From assembly GCA_015061915.1 (NCBI GenBank), contig SUVR01000006.1:1-64000 (forward strand): a stretch of 64,000 bases of DNA, given 5' to 3'. Made by a program: the position numbers and the translations under genes. A model generated the notes under the pieces. The model did not search any database, had not been told where the DNA came from, and saw only the letters and a program-made list of their open reading frames with translations. Of this stretch, positions 56,547 through 64,000 are shown piece by piece. Source of the stretch: Lentisphaerota bacterium. Its GTDB lineage: Bacteria; Verrucomicrobiota; Lentisphaeria; Victivallales; UBA1829. The first letter of the stretch is position 1. Each line of letters opens with the position of its first letter.

Positions 56547-57935
56547 TTATTTGTTTTCAGCAGACTTGCTGTTTGCAATGTCGGATGCGGAGAAGTAGAC
56601 GATATCGCCGACCTTCGGGAGCGCATTGCCGGGGAGGATGTTTGCCATTGCGCGCGTGGCTGCAACCTGATAGACCTGAATCTTGCAGACGAACTTGGCA
56701 GTTGCCGGGTCAAGGCTGGTTGCGACCGTCATGATCGCATTGGCAGGCATCACAAGGGCTGTTTTCACTTTATTGCCCTTGGCATCTTTCACTTCCACCT
56801 GCGTTTCCGAACCGATATTCAGAACAACGAAACCGGATTCCTTATCAACATAGATGATCTTGCCTTCGACCTTGTTGAGCGCAGCAGCCTGCAGAGAGAC
56901 CTGTGCGGGAGTGGGGGCAGCGGTAACACCGGCAGGAGCGCCTGCAGGAGCAGCGGCAATACCCATTTTTTCCATATCTTTCAGCTTCTTTTCAATCTTG
57001 GAAAGCTTTTCATTCAGCTGATTGTTTTCATTCTGCAGTTTCTCTTTGGCTTCTCTTTCCGCTTCAAAGTTTGCTTTATACTGATCTCTTTCTTCGGTCA
57101 GCTTTTCCACTTTGGCAGTCAGTTCTTCCACCTTGGCAGTCAGTTCTTCCACCTTGGCAGTCAGTTCTTCCACCTGCTTGACCAGCTGATCAAAACGGGC
57201 TTTGAAGGCTTCCATATTGGTCTTCTGATCCTGCAGATAGCTCTTGTAATCTTCTGCGCTCATGCTGCCATCTTTGACCTTGTAATCATCGGGAACGATG
57301 TCATTCAGGGAAGTGATATGGCTGTACATCAGGCGGATCTTCTGATCCATTGCCCGGAGACCGGCATCAATTGCGGAGAAATCCGGATTCTTGGGATCCA
57401 GCACAGAATCACCCATGGTCTGCATATTCAGAGCATTTTCAAAAAGCTTCACAGCCGCAATATAGGATTCGCGGGTCTGTTTGTAGAGAGCAATCACCTT
57501 CTCTGCCTTTGCCTTGATTTCCGCAAACTTTTCTGCGTTGGTCTTGACATCTGCCAGATCGGCGCTCTGGAATTCGGCATATTCGCCATTGTCGGAATTG
57601 TGTTCCGCCAGAATGGACGTCAATTCCACGACCTGAGCGGCAAGTTCATTACGCTGTTTGAGGATCGCTTTTGTGACATCATCAAACTTTTTCAAAGCGC
57701 CAAGAACATCCTGCCCCTTGTCTACGCCCATTTCAGCGGGATCGATCTCGACTTTTTTAGGATTTTCGGTAGCTGTCTTTGACATTTTGTTAGAATTGTC
57801 AGCAATCGCCTGTGCCATATTGTTACGACCAGCCACGACACCTTCACGCTTGTTAAAAAGCATGGTGGCGAGGACGATTGCACCAATTGATGCAAGCAGC
57901 ACGAGGACACTGAGGATCCGGTTTGCGGTACTCAT
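56547..57935 (-). CDS. Membrane-anchored coiled-coil protein
   Basis: A 462-residue protein with one N-terminal membrane segment (ILSVLVLLASIGAIVLATML, residues about 7-26), then a mostly helical region with a long coiled coil at about 235-335. Three copies of the heptad VEELTAK are encoded by near-identical 21-bp DNA repeats (57112-57176). An Ala/Pro linker follows, then a beta-rich domain of about 120 residues (GKIIYVDKESGFVVLNIG). The protein probably lies in the periplasm. CAGGAG precedes the ATG. It heads an operon with three tiny envelope genes; its role is unknown. Confidence 0.7.
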   Translation of the reverse strand: MSTANRILSVLVLLASIGAIVLATMLFNKREGVVAGRNNMAQAIADNSNKMSKTATENPKKVEIDPAEMGVDKGQDVLGALKKFDDVTKAILKQRNELAAQVVELTSILAEHNSDNGEYAEFQSADLADVKTNAEKFAEIKAKAEKVIALYKQTRESYIAAVKLFENALNMQTMGDSVLDPKNPDFSAIDAGLRAMDQKIRLMYSHITSLNDIVPDDYKVKDGSMSAEDYKSYLQDQKTNMEAFKARFDQLVKQVEELTAKVEELTAKVEELTAKVEKLTEERDQYKANFEAEREAKEKLQNENNQLNEKLSKIEKKLKDMEKMGIAAAPAGAPAGVTAAPTPAQVSLQAAALNKVEGKIIYVDKESGFVVLNIGSETQVEVKDAKGNKVKTALVMPANAIMTVATSLDPATAKFVCKIQVYQVAATRAMANILPGNALPKVGDIVYFSASDIANSKSAENK

Positions 57936-58063
57936 TTGTTCAAACTCCTGTTCTATATTATTATTTACTTGTTATTTTTCATTCGTCATTACGGTAACTT
58001 ATAATCAGAAATGCCATCTGTCAAATGGAAAATGCTCTGAAAACGCAAAAAAATCGTTTTTTT

Positions 58064-58633
58064 TCAACTTTCCACGCATTTCATGACAAGAAAACGACCG
58101 GGACCGCACGTTTTCACCGACAAAATTTTCCAGGGAGCTGCCGGAATTTCCAAAGTATAATCCCTGTCCGGCAGTTCCCAGAAGAAAGTTGCGCCATCCG
58201 CCCAAACCCGGAATCGGGGATCTGCTGTAACATTTTTGAAGAAGTCCATAGATGCGGCATAAGGAGGATCTGCGAAAACGATATCCGGTTTTGCAAGGCG
58301 GGCGAGATCCGTGCGGAACGGGGGAATCGCTCCGGCAATGACCTTCATTTCTGCCGTCACGCCGGTCCGTGCGACCCGATTGCAGTTCTTTTCGATCATT
58401 TTAATGACTTGCGGTGCCTGTTCAAAGAAATATACCTTCTCTGCGCCACGGCTTGCTGCTTCCAGCCCCATAGCTCCGGATCCGGCAAAAAGATCCGCAA
58501 ATACCAGCCCGGAAAGATCCCCCAGGCTGTCAAAAAAAGCTCGCCTTGCCCGTACAGATGTCGGGCGGACTTCATCATTTTCTCCCGGGGAAGAAAGGAT
58601 CAACCCCCTTGCAGTGCCGGCAACGATTTCCAT
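58064..58633 (-). CDS. rsmD: 16S rRNA (guanine966-N2)-methyltransferase
   Basis: A 189-residue SAM-dependent methyltransferase that methylates G966 of 16S rRNA during 30S assembly. Motifs are GTARG at 6-10, RPTSVRARRAFFDSL near 23-37, DLFAGSGAMGLEAASRGA near 47-64 (SAM site) and the catalytic DPPY near 121. The length is normal for the family. GGAGTATTCTGTT precedes the ATG. Confidence 0.93.
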   Translation of the reverse strand: MEIVAGTARGLILSSPGENDEVRPTSVRARRAFFDSLGDLSGLVFADLFAGSGAMGLEAASRGAEKVYFFEQAPQVIKMIEKNCNRVARTGVTAEMKVIAGAIPPFRTDLARLAKPDIVFADPPYAASMDFFKNVTADPRFRVWADGATFFWELPDRDYTLEIPAAPWKILSVKTCGPGRFLVMKCVES

Positions 58634-58735
58634 AACAGAATACTCCTTAAAACAACAGTTTCATCTTAATATAGATGCGCACACCGTTTTTTCCAGTAAA
58701 AGTCCGCTAAAATACCGAAAAAAAGCCGGGAAAAC

Positions 58736-58764
58736 TTGACATTTTCTGCGGAAGCGGTTATTTT
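58736..58764 (+). promoter_or_regulatory. Promoter of antiporter gene
   Basis: TTGACA, 17-nt spacer, TATTTT, about 46 nt before the ATG at 58811. Confidence 0.55.
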
Positions 58765-58810
58765 ATAAAGAGGTAAACATTTTACAAAACAATAGAAGGA
58801 TTACGAAAGT

Positions 58811-59818
58811 ATGGATATTCCCTTTTGCACCGCCAATGTTTTTCTGAACATTGCAATTTTTCTTGCAGGCTCCTATATTCTGATCAAGGGCAGCGATATC
58901 TTTGTGGATTCCGCTGCGGCGATCGCCCGGAGCTGGCACGTTTCAGAACTGGTGATCGGTCTGACGCTTGTCAGTATCGGAACCAGTATCCCGGAGCTTG
59001 CCACCAGTATCATCGCACAGATCAGAGCCGACAGCGACTTTGTAATCGGGAATGTGGCAGGCAGCAATGTGACCAATATTTCTCTGATCCTCGGCGCTGC
59101 GCTGGCAATCGGCGGCACCATGCCGTTCCAGAAATCCCTACTGAAACGGGACACGCTTTTTATGAATGCCCTGTTCATCGTGACAATCGTCATGTTTTAT
59201 ATCACACCGCAGGTTGCCGGAAAAAACGGTCCGGTTTACGGTCTGGACTGGATCGGCGGGATCATTTTGCTGATCGGTGCCGGCATCTACTCTTATGCGC
59301 TGTTCAAAACGACACCGCCGGAAGAAGAGGAAGGTGCGTCTGACGAAAAGATCTCCCAGCTGAAAGAATTTGCGCTGCTGATTATGAGTCTGCTTATGGT
59401 TGCAGGCGGGTCAAAAGCCATGGTGGATACGGTCCAGTGGGGCGCGGAAGCCCTCGGGATCAGTACCGTGATCATTTCCGCCACGATCGTGGCATTCGGA
59501 ACAAGCGTGCCGGAACTGGCAGTTACGATCACCGGCGTGCTGAAGAAGAAAGCTGATATGGCGATCGGCAACATTGTGGGCAGCTGTATCTTCAACATTC
59601 TGCTGATTTTCGGTGCGGCGGCGGTCATCCATCCGCTGGGCATCAACAGCGGTCTGCCTGGCTGGGTCACGCTGATCGCCATGGTTCCCGTGGGGCTGCT
59701 GCTGATCGGGTTCATGCTGATCGGGTACAAAAAACAGGAACTCCCCCGCTGGACCGGCTTTGTTTTTCTGGCGCTTTACGCCGGTTTCCTCACCTTCAAT
59801 GTGATGAAAGCAATCTGA
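58811..59818 (+). CDS. CaCA family sodium/calcium antiporter (YrbG-like)
   Basis: A 335-residue inner-membrane exchanger with about ten helices. The two alpha repeats are visible: LVSIGTSIPELATSI with GNVAGSNVTNISLILG in the first half, and VAFGTSVPELAVTI with GNIVGSCIFNILLIFG in the second. These carry the acidic and Asn residues that bind Ca/Na. A cytosolic loop (PPEEEEGASDEK) lies between the halves. It probably exports calcium. Confidence 0.92.
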   Translation: MDIPFCTANVFLNIAIFLAGSYILIKGSDIFVDSAAAIARSWHVSELVIGLTLVSIGTSIPELATSIIAQIRADSDFVIGNVAGSNVTNISLILGAALAIGGTMPFQKSLLKRDTLFMNALFIVTIVMFYITPQVAGKNGPVYGLDWIGGIILLIGAGIYSYALFKTTPPEEEEGASDEKISQLKEFALLIMSLLMVAGGSKAMVDTVQWGAEALGISTVIISATIVAFGTSVPELAVTITGVLKKKADMAIGNIVGSCIFNILLIFGAAAVIHPLGINSGLPGWVTLIAMVPVGLLLIGFMLIGYKKQELPRWTGFVFLALYAGFLTFNVMKAI

Positions 59819-59842
59819 TCCGGCAAATCAAATCCAACACTT

Positions 59843-59876
59843 AAAAGCCGCTTTTCTTCAGAGGAGAGCGGCTTTT
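59843..59876. terminator. Bidirectional terminator
   Basis: AAAAGCCGCT (59843-59852) pairs with AGCGGCTTTT (59867-59876), with T after it on the plus strand and on the minus strand. It lies between the convergent antiporter and MATE genes and overlaps the last codons of the MATE gene. Confidence 0.8.
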
Positions 59877-61237
59877 TTGTGCCGTTTGCGGTTGATGTGA
59901 TAAAGAATCACAAAAAGAGCGCCGCTGGCAATCGTATTCATTGTCCAGGTGATCGGATAGGACCAGATGAGATTTTCCAGCGTCCGGTAGTGAGGGAACA
60001 CCCAGAAAACCCAGCCGACACGCACCACGCAGACGCAGAAGACGGTGATACAGGCGGACTGGATCGAATATCCCATGCCGCGCAACGCCCCGCTGAATAC
60101 ATCCATAGCGGCACAGATCCCATACACGGTCAGCATGATCGTGATCCTGGTGCAGCCGCTCTCCAGCGCCACGGGGTTGACTTCATCCATAAACAGCATA
60201 AGCAGCGGTTTCTGGAACAGGACAACGGTCCACGCAAAGACGGAAACGATCAGGAACGACAGGAGCGTACAATAGATCACGGAGCGTTTCAATCGTTCAT
60301 ATTTGCCCGCGCCAAAGTTCTGCCCCACAAAACTCAATGCCGTCTGATGGAACGCGTAGGACGCCAGATAAACGATCCCTTCCAGCGTCATACCTGCCGT
60401 ATTGCCCGCCAGGACCGCTGTTCCGAGGCTGTTGACTGAAGACTGGATGATCACGTTTGAGATGGAGAAACAGGAACTCTGCAGTCCGGCAGGCAGACCG
60501 ATCCAGAGCATCCGTTTGAGGATCGGGAAGTCCAGCCGCAGGTGTTTGAAACGCAGCCGCCATGCCTCTTTCGCCCGGTGCAGTGCCCGGAGAACCAGCA
60601 CCATGGCAAGCAGATTCCCGATGCCGGAAGCCACAGCAACCCCGGCGACATCCCATTTGAAAACGGTCACAAAAAGCAGACTCAGCAGCATATTCACCGC
60701 GCCGGCGGCGAGCAGATAATAGAGAGGTCTGCGGGTATCTCCTGCGCCACGCATGATCGCCGCGCCAAAGTTATAGACCACGTTCAGCGGCACGGCTGCA
60801 AAGTAGATCTGCATATAGGTGCAGGCAAGATCGATCACATCGTCCGGCGCCTTTGTCCAAATCAGAAGTTGACGGGAGAGCAGGACACCGGTGACCGCCA
60901 CGATCCCCCCGACAATAAGAGAAAGCAGCAGTGCGGTGTGGGTGGTGCGGCTGACTTTTTTCCATTCCCGGGATCCGATATAGTTGGCGATCAGCACATT
61001 GGCGCCGATCGCAAGACCGAGGGATGTATTGATCAGAAGTCCGCAGAGCGAAGCTGTCGCCCCCACAGCACCGAGGGATTGCTGGGAGGAAAATTTGCCC
61101 AGCACCATCATATTGGTGGCGTGAAACAGGAGCTGCAGCATACCGGTTGCCATCAATGGCAGAGCAAAAAGAACGATACGCGAGAACAGAGGCCCGTGCG
61201 TCATATCAATACTGTATCTGGCTGCCGCTTTGGACAT
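59858..61237 (-). CDS. MATE family efflux transporter
   Basis: A 459-residue membrane protein with about twelve helices in two homologous halves, for example LPLMATGMLQLLFHATNMMVLG in part and GLPAGLQSSCFSISNVIIQ in the second. MATE carriers export drugs or cationic metabolites using Na or H gradients. AAAGG lies 8 nt before the ATG at 61237; an in-frame upstream ATG is less likely. It has its own promoter and is divergent from nudC. Confidence 0.9.
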   Translation of the reverse strand: MSKAAARYSIDMTHGPLFSRIVLFALPLMATGMLQLLFHATNMMVLGKFSSQQSLGAVGATASLCGLLINTSLGLAIGANVLIANYIGSREWKKVSRTTHTALLLSLIVGGIVAVTGVLLSRQLLIWTKAPDDVIDLACTYMQIYFAAVPLNVVYNFGAAIMRGAGDTRRPLYYLLAAGAVNMLLSLLFVTVFKWDVAGVAVASGIGNLLAMVLVLRALHRAKEAWRLRFKHLRLDFPILKRMLWIGLPAGLQSSCFSISNVIIQSSVNSLGTAVLAGNTAGMTLEGIVYLASYAFHQTALSFVGQNFGAGKYERLKRSVIYCTLLSFLIVSVFAWTVVLFQKPLLMLFMDEVNPVALESGCTRITIMLTVYGICAAMDVFSGALRGMGYSIQSACITVFCVCVVRVGWVFWVFPHYRTLENLIWSYPITWTMNTIASGALFVILYHINRKRHKKAALL

Positions 61238-61268
61238 AAGAAAAACCTTTCCGGATATGTGAGCATTT

Positions 61269-61297
61269 AATATACACCAAACTGCATCCGTTTTCAA
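61269..61297 (-). promoter_or_regulatory. Promoter of MATE gene
   Basis: On the minus strand TTGAAA, 17-nt spacer, TATATT, about 32 nt before the ATG. Confidence 0.65.
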
Positions 61298-61307
61298 GTT
61301 TCACCGC

Positions 61308-61335
61308 TTGCTATTTTGTAAAAATGATGTATAGT
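61308..61335 (+). promoter_or_regulatory. Promoter of nudC
   Basis: TTGCTA, 16-nt spacer, TATAGT, about 35 nt before the ATG at 61370. Confidence 0.55.
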
Positions 61336-61369
61336 AAAAAAGCAACAACACAAGATATGGATAATCAAA

Positions 61370-62182
61370 ATGGCTAATTTTATTCCGGCATCCGCTCCGG
61401 TTTTAACGGCGGATTGGCAGCAATGCCCGGACGCTCATATGATCCTTTTCTGCGGAAAAGATATTCTCCTGCGGAGAGAATCGGATGACCGTTGCTCCTT
61501 CCCCACACCGAAAGCAGCTCCGTTATCCGGCGAAGCGCTGTTGGTCGGACATCGGGAAAATATACCATGTTTTGCGGCAGAAACAGAAAACATCCCTGAA
61601 AATGTCGACCTTATCCCGCTCCGGTCGGCGGTGGCGCTGCTGCCGGAAGAAGATTTTTTTGCCGCCTGCCGCGCAAAAGAACTGCTCCACTGGCGGAAAC
61701 AACATCAATTCTGCGGACGCTGCGGCACTCCGCTGGCAGAACCGGAAAGCGATGCCGCTCTGATCTGCCCGGTGTGTAACGAATATTACTATCCCCAGAT
61801 CGCCCCGGCGGTCATTGTGGCGATTATCAGGGGGGATCAGATCCTGCTTGCCCACAACAAACGCTTTCAGGGAAAGATCCACGGCTTGATCGCCGGTTTT
61901 GTGGAGGCGGGTGAATCGGTAGAACAGGCGATCCACCGGGAGATCCGGGAGGAAACGGGGATCACGGTAAAAAATCTCCGTTATTTTTCCAGTCAGTGCT
62001 GGCCCTTCCCCAACTCTCTCATGCTGGGATTTTATGCGGAATATGAATCCGGCGAGGCGCATCCGGATGGAGACGAGTGGGAAACACTGGGCTGGTTCAC
62101 GGCAGATGCCCTGCCCGAGATCCCGCCCCACGGAAGTATCGCAAGAAAATTGATCGATCATTGGCGGGGTGAAACATGCTGA
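61370..62182 (+). CDS. nudC: NAD(H) pyrophosphatase / NAD-decapping Nudix hydrolase
   Basis: A 270-residue Nudix enzyme that splits NADH, and NAD caps on RNA, into NMN(H) and AMP. A zinc ribbon (CGRCGTPL ... CPVCNEYYYPQIAPAVI) at about 115-146 precedes the Nudix box GFVEAGESVEQAIHREIREE near 179. The NudC signature is usually SQPWPFPxS; here it is SQCWPFPNS near 203, with Pro changed to Cys. The ribosome site is weak. It overlaps the next gene by 7 nt. Confidence 0.9.
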   Translation: MANFIPASAPVLTADWQQCPDAHMILFCGKDILLRRESDDRCSFPTPKAAPLSGEALLVGHRENIPCFAAETENIPENVDLIPLRSAVALLPEEDFFAACRAKELLHWRKQHQFCGRCGTPLAEPESDAALICPVCNEYYYPQIAPAVIVAIIRGDQILLAHNKRFQGKIHGLIAGFVEAGESVEQAIHREIREETGITVKNLRYFSSQCWPFPNSLMLGFYAEYESGEAHPDGDEWETLGWFTADALPEIPPHGSIARKLIDHWRGETC

Positions 62183-63072
62183 CTTTCCACATTGCTCCAT
62201 GGGTCTTGCCGATCCTCGGTTCCGCCCTCATGCTGGGGATCTACGACATCTCCAAAAAACAGGCGGTCAAGGACAACTCTGTTCTGCCGGTGCTTTTCTG
62301 GGCAACCGCGATCGGCAGCATTTTCTTCCTGCTGCTCACGCTGATCCGGGGCAATTTTGTTTCCTGTTTCATGCAGTATGACACCGCATTTCTGCCCGTG
62401 CTGTTGAAGTCGGTCATCGTGGGATCCAGCTGGATCTGCATTTATTACGCCATGCGGGAGCTGCCCATCAGCATCGGGGCACCGATCGGAGCAACTTCCC
62501 CGCTGTGGGTGTTCATCGGTGGTTTTTTCCTCTACCACGAAGTGCCGAATCTTTGGCAGGGAATCGCTATGTTCCTGATCTTTGCAGGATATTACCTTTT
62601 CTCCATCCTCGGAAAACTGGAGGGGTTCTCCCTGAAAAATCTCAAAGGAATTCCCCTGATTTTGCTGGGTACGATCATTACCGCCTGCTCCGCTCTGTAT
62701 GACAAATATCTGCTCGGTGTGATCCGGATCCCCCCCGATACCGTTCAGTTCTGGTTTTCCATCGACATCATTTTCGTTCTCGGTCTGGCGGTCCTGATCC
62801 GGCAGAAAAACTTCGGGGAACACCATACCTTCCGCTGGACACTTGCGATCCCCCTTACCGGCGTATTGATGGCTCTGGCAGACATCTGTTATTTTTATGC
62901 TGTATCCCTGCCGGACACCCCGATCTCTATGCTCTCACTGCTGCGACGGAGCAACTGTATTGTGGCGTTCGTTGCGGGCAGTATCTGGTTCCACGAACGG
63001 AATCAATGGAAAAAAGCCGTCGCGCTCGTCCTGGTGCTGCTGGGCGTGGCAATGCTGACCCTGTTCAAATAA
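62176..63072 (+). CDS. EamA/DMT family transporter
   Basis: A 298-residue membrane protein with ten predicted helices in two repeated halves, typical of the drug/metabolite transporter superfamily (MREL..S.GAPIGATSPLWVFIGGFFLYHE in part, and LSLLRRSNCIVAFVAGSIWF). It likely exports small metabolites such as amino acids or sugars. Translation is coupled to nudC by overlap. Its end overlaps the convergent ferredoxin-type gene by 8 nt. Confidence 0.85.
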   Translation: MLTFHIAPWVLPILGSALMLGIYDISKKQAVKDNSVLPVLFWATAIGSIFFLLLTLIRGNFVSCFMQYDTAFLPVLLKSVIVGSSWICIYYAMRELPISIGAPIGATSPLWVFIGGFFLYHEVPNLWQGIAMFLIFAGYYLFSILGKLEGFSLKNLKGIPLILLGTIITACSALYDKYLLGVIRIPPDTVQFWFSIDIIFVLGLAVLIRQKNFGEHHTFRWTLAIPLTGVLMALADICYFYAVSLPDTPISMLSLLRRSNCIVAFVAGSIWFHERNQWKKAVALVLVLLGVAMLTLFK

Positions 63073-63820
63073 AGAGTTCATTTACCCGGTCGCCCGCACA
63101 AAGCGGTGCAAGCCGTTTTTCAACTGCCGCCAGAACTTCCGCTTTCAGATTCCGCGCCCTCGCCGGACAACGGTATATGCACCGCATACAGGTAATACAC
63201 CGCACCGGATCCGTTGTCTCCGGTTTGTCTGCGGGGATCGCCCCCACCGGACACGCCGCCGCACAGGTCCCGCACCGGGTACAGGCACCGGACGCCTCCG
63301 GTTTTGCCGGAACGCCGTTATAGATCCGGTACGGCACATTGCCGGGAACATCCACCGCTGAATCGTTGCCGGACTGATATTTTTCCATAATCTTCTTTCC
63401 GAAAGCGGAAAGTTCGGTACAGTCTGCGGCATCCGGTCTTCCGGCGGCGATAGCGGGGACGATCGTATGTTCCGCCAGAGCGGCAACGGCGGCGATCATC
63501 ACAAAACCGCACGCCGTCAGGATCTCTTTCATTTCCAACAGGGTATCATCATACGCCCGTCTTCCGTAGGAGACCAGCGCCACCGCCTTCGCCCCTGCCC
63601 CGTTCAGCTGCTTCATGCGGTCCACCGCGACCCCGGGGACCCGTCCGCCATAGGACGGGACCGCCCAGAGCAGCAGATCTTCCTTCGTAAAAGTATATTT
63701 TGAAAAATCGGTATCCCGTCTGCTGAAATCGATCGTCACCCATGTTCCGAACGGTTCTGCCACTGCTTCTGCTGCCGTTGCGCTGTGTCCTGCCGGGCTG
63801 AAAATACAAAGATAAATCAT
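63065..63820 (-). CDS. EFR1-type flavodoxin/ferredoxin protein
   Basis: A 251-residue protein. The N-terminal about 150 residues form a flavodoxin-like domain (FSPAGHSATAAEAVAE phosphate loop; AVPSYGGRVP). The C-terminal part has two 4Fe-4S motifs: CTRCGTCAAACPVGA near 179-193 and CITCMRCIYRCPA near 206-218. This matches the EFR1 family ferredoxins of anaerobes, which move electrons between flavin and iron-sulfur partners. AAGGAGAAATA precedes the ATG. Confidence 0.88.
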   Translation of the reverse strand: MIYLCIFSPAGHSATAAEAVAEPFGTWVTIDFSRRDTDFSKYTFTKEDLLLWAVPSYGGRVPGVAVDRMKQLNGAGAKAVALVSYGRRAYDDTLLEMKEILTACGFVMIAAVAALAEHTIVPAIAAGRPDAADCTELSAFGKKIMEKYQSGNDSAVDVPGNVPYRIYNGVPAKPEASGACTRCGTCAAACPVGAIPADKPETTDPVRCITCMRCIYRCPARARNLKAEVLAAVEKRLAPLCAGDRVNELFI

Positions 63821-63886
63821 TGCTTATTTCTCCTTATCAGTTTCTTAAACGATACTGCGCCGCACGTGCTTTTTCAAGGAAAAATC

Positions 63887-63914
63887 TTGACTTTCCGAAA
63901 AAAAATGCTATACT
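63887..63914 (+). promoter_or_regulatory. Promoter of the phosphatase gene
   Basis: TTGACT, 16-nt spacer, TATACT, about 28 nt before the ATG at 63942, which has GAAGGAG upstream. Confidence 0.7.
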
Positions 63915-63941
63915 AAACGGATCAAATGAAGGAGAAAAACC

Positions 63942-64000
63942 ATGCACAGGATCCTGTTCGTATGCCACGGAAATATCTGCCGCAGTACCATGGCGGAGTT
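63942..64000 (+). CDS. Low-molecular-weight protein-tyrosine-phosphatase (5' part only)
   Basis: The first 19 residues, MHRILFVCHGNICRSTMAE, contain the P-loop CxxxxxR-S (CHGNICRS) at the exact N-terminal place seen in LMW phosphatases and related arsenate reductases. The window ends here, so the two cannot be told apart by the catalytic Asp. Good promoter and GAAGGAG ribosome site. Confidence 0.8.
   Translation, partial: MHRILFVCHGNICRSTMAE

Noticed and set aside
57100-57180. Direct repeats of 21 bp as a regulatory iteron array
   Set aside because: They lie inside a reading frame and encode coiled-coil heptads.

Overview
The window looks like a chromosomal segment of a Gram-negative, gut-type bacterium of the PVC superphylum, most likely Lentisphaerota (Victivallis-like). 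This is inference from gene content: an LpxH-like lipid A hydrolase, several Gfo/Idh/MocA oxidoreductases and xylose-isomerase-like TIM barrels, GH172 and GHL-type glycosidases, a BAHT-type O-heptosyltransferase next to a giant strand-loop-strand repeat protein, a GlpA/oxidoreductase/DUF1667 operon and NPN-cofactor (lar) genes. Housekeeping promoters follow one pattern, TTGAnn-N16/17-TAnATT, unlike Bacteroides promoters. All calls were made by reading the sequence; no database search was run.

Region 1 (166-11669) is an accessory island. Leftward: a repeat protein, a MoxR-type AAA+ ATPase and a HExxH/VWA protein. Rightward, a tight run of seven genes: a tandem-AAA+ ATPase, three unknowns, an ATP-dependent nucleic-acid ligase, a DUF932-like protein and an SF2 helicase. 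The two arms are driven from AT-rich intergenic regions that share an unusual motif not seen at housekeeping genes. This is my best candidate for an undescribed system, probably a nucleic-acid repair, conflict or selfish-element module.

Region 2 (11859-28k) is mostly carbohydrate and nitrogen metabolism: Gfo/Idh enzymes, sugar isomerase, two AraC regulators, an MDR dehydrogenase, peptidase T, a GH43 remnant, glutamine synthetase followed by a TIM-barrel amidohydrolase, an SGNH hydrolase, a glycyl-radical activase without its enzyme, an ArsR/CDF metal-efflux pair and a GHL-type glycosidase.

Region 3 (29.3-31.4 kb) holds a tandem family of four small exported peptides starting MWKK, plus a lipoprotein. 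Each of the first copies carries the next gene's -35 box over its stop codon. It is followed by two duplicated isomerases, a dicarboxylate symporter, an esterase and a GH172 protein, then small membrane proteins separated by a 76-bp terminator/promoter repeat.

Region 4 (38.5-45 kb) is a 1696-residue surface-type repeat protein with its O-heptosyltransferase. A tRNA-Thr(UGU), lpxH, coaD, yceD and a second amidohydrolase follow. Two phage tail-fibre-like genes sit alone at 48.2-50.0 kb.

Region 5 (50-64 kb) has larB-larC-larE without larA, a glycerol-phosphate-dehydrogenase-like operon, and a coiled-coil protein followed by three very small membrane/lipoprotein genes. After these come rsmD, a CaCA antiporter, a MATE transporter, nudC, an EamA transporter, a flavodoxin/ferredoxin protein and the start of a low-molecular-weight phosphatase gene cut by the window edge.

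Two convergent gene pairs (34.7 kb and 48.1 kb) are separated by intricate elements of the same architecture: an outer stem enclosing three perfect hairpins with almost no linkers.
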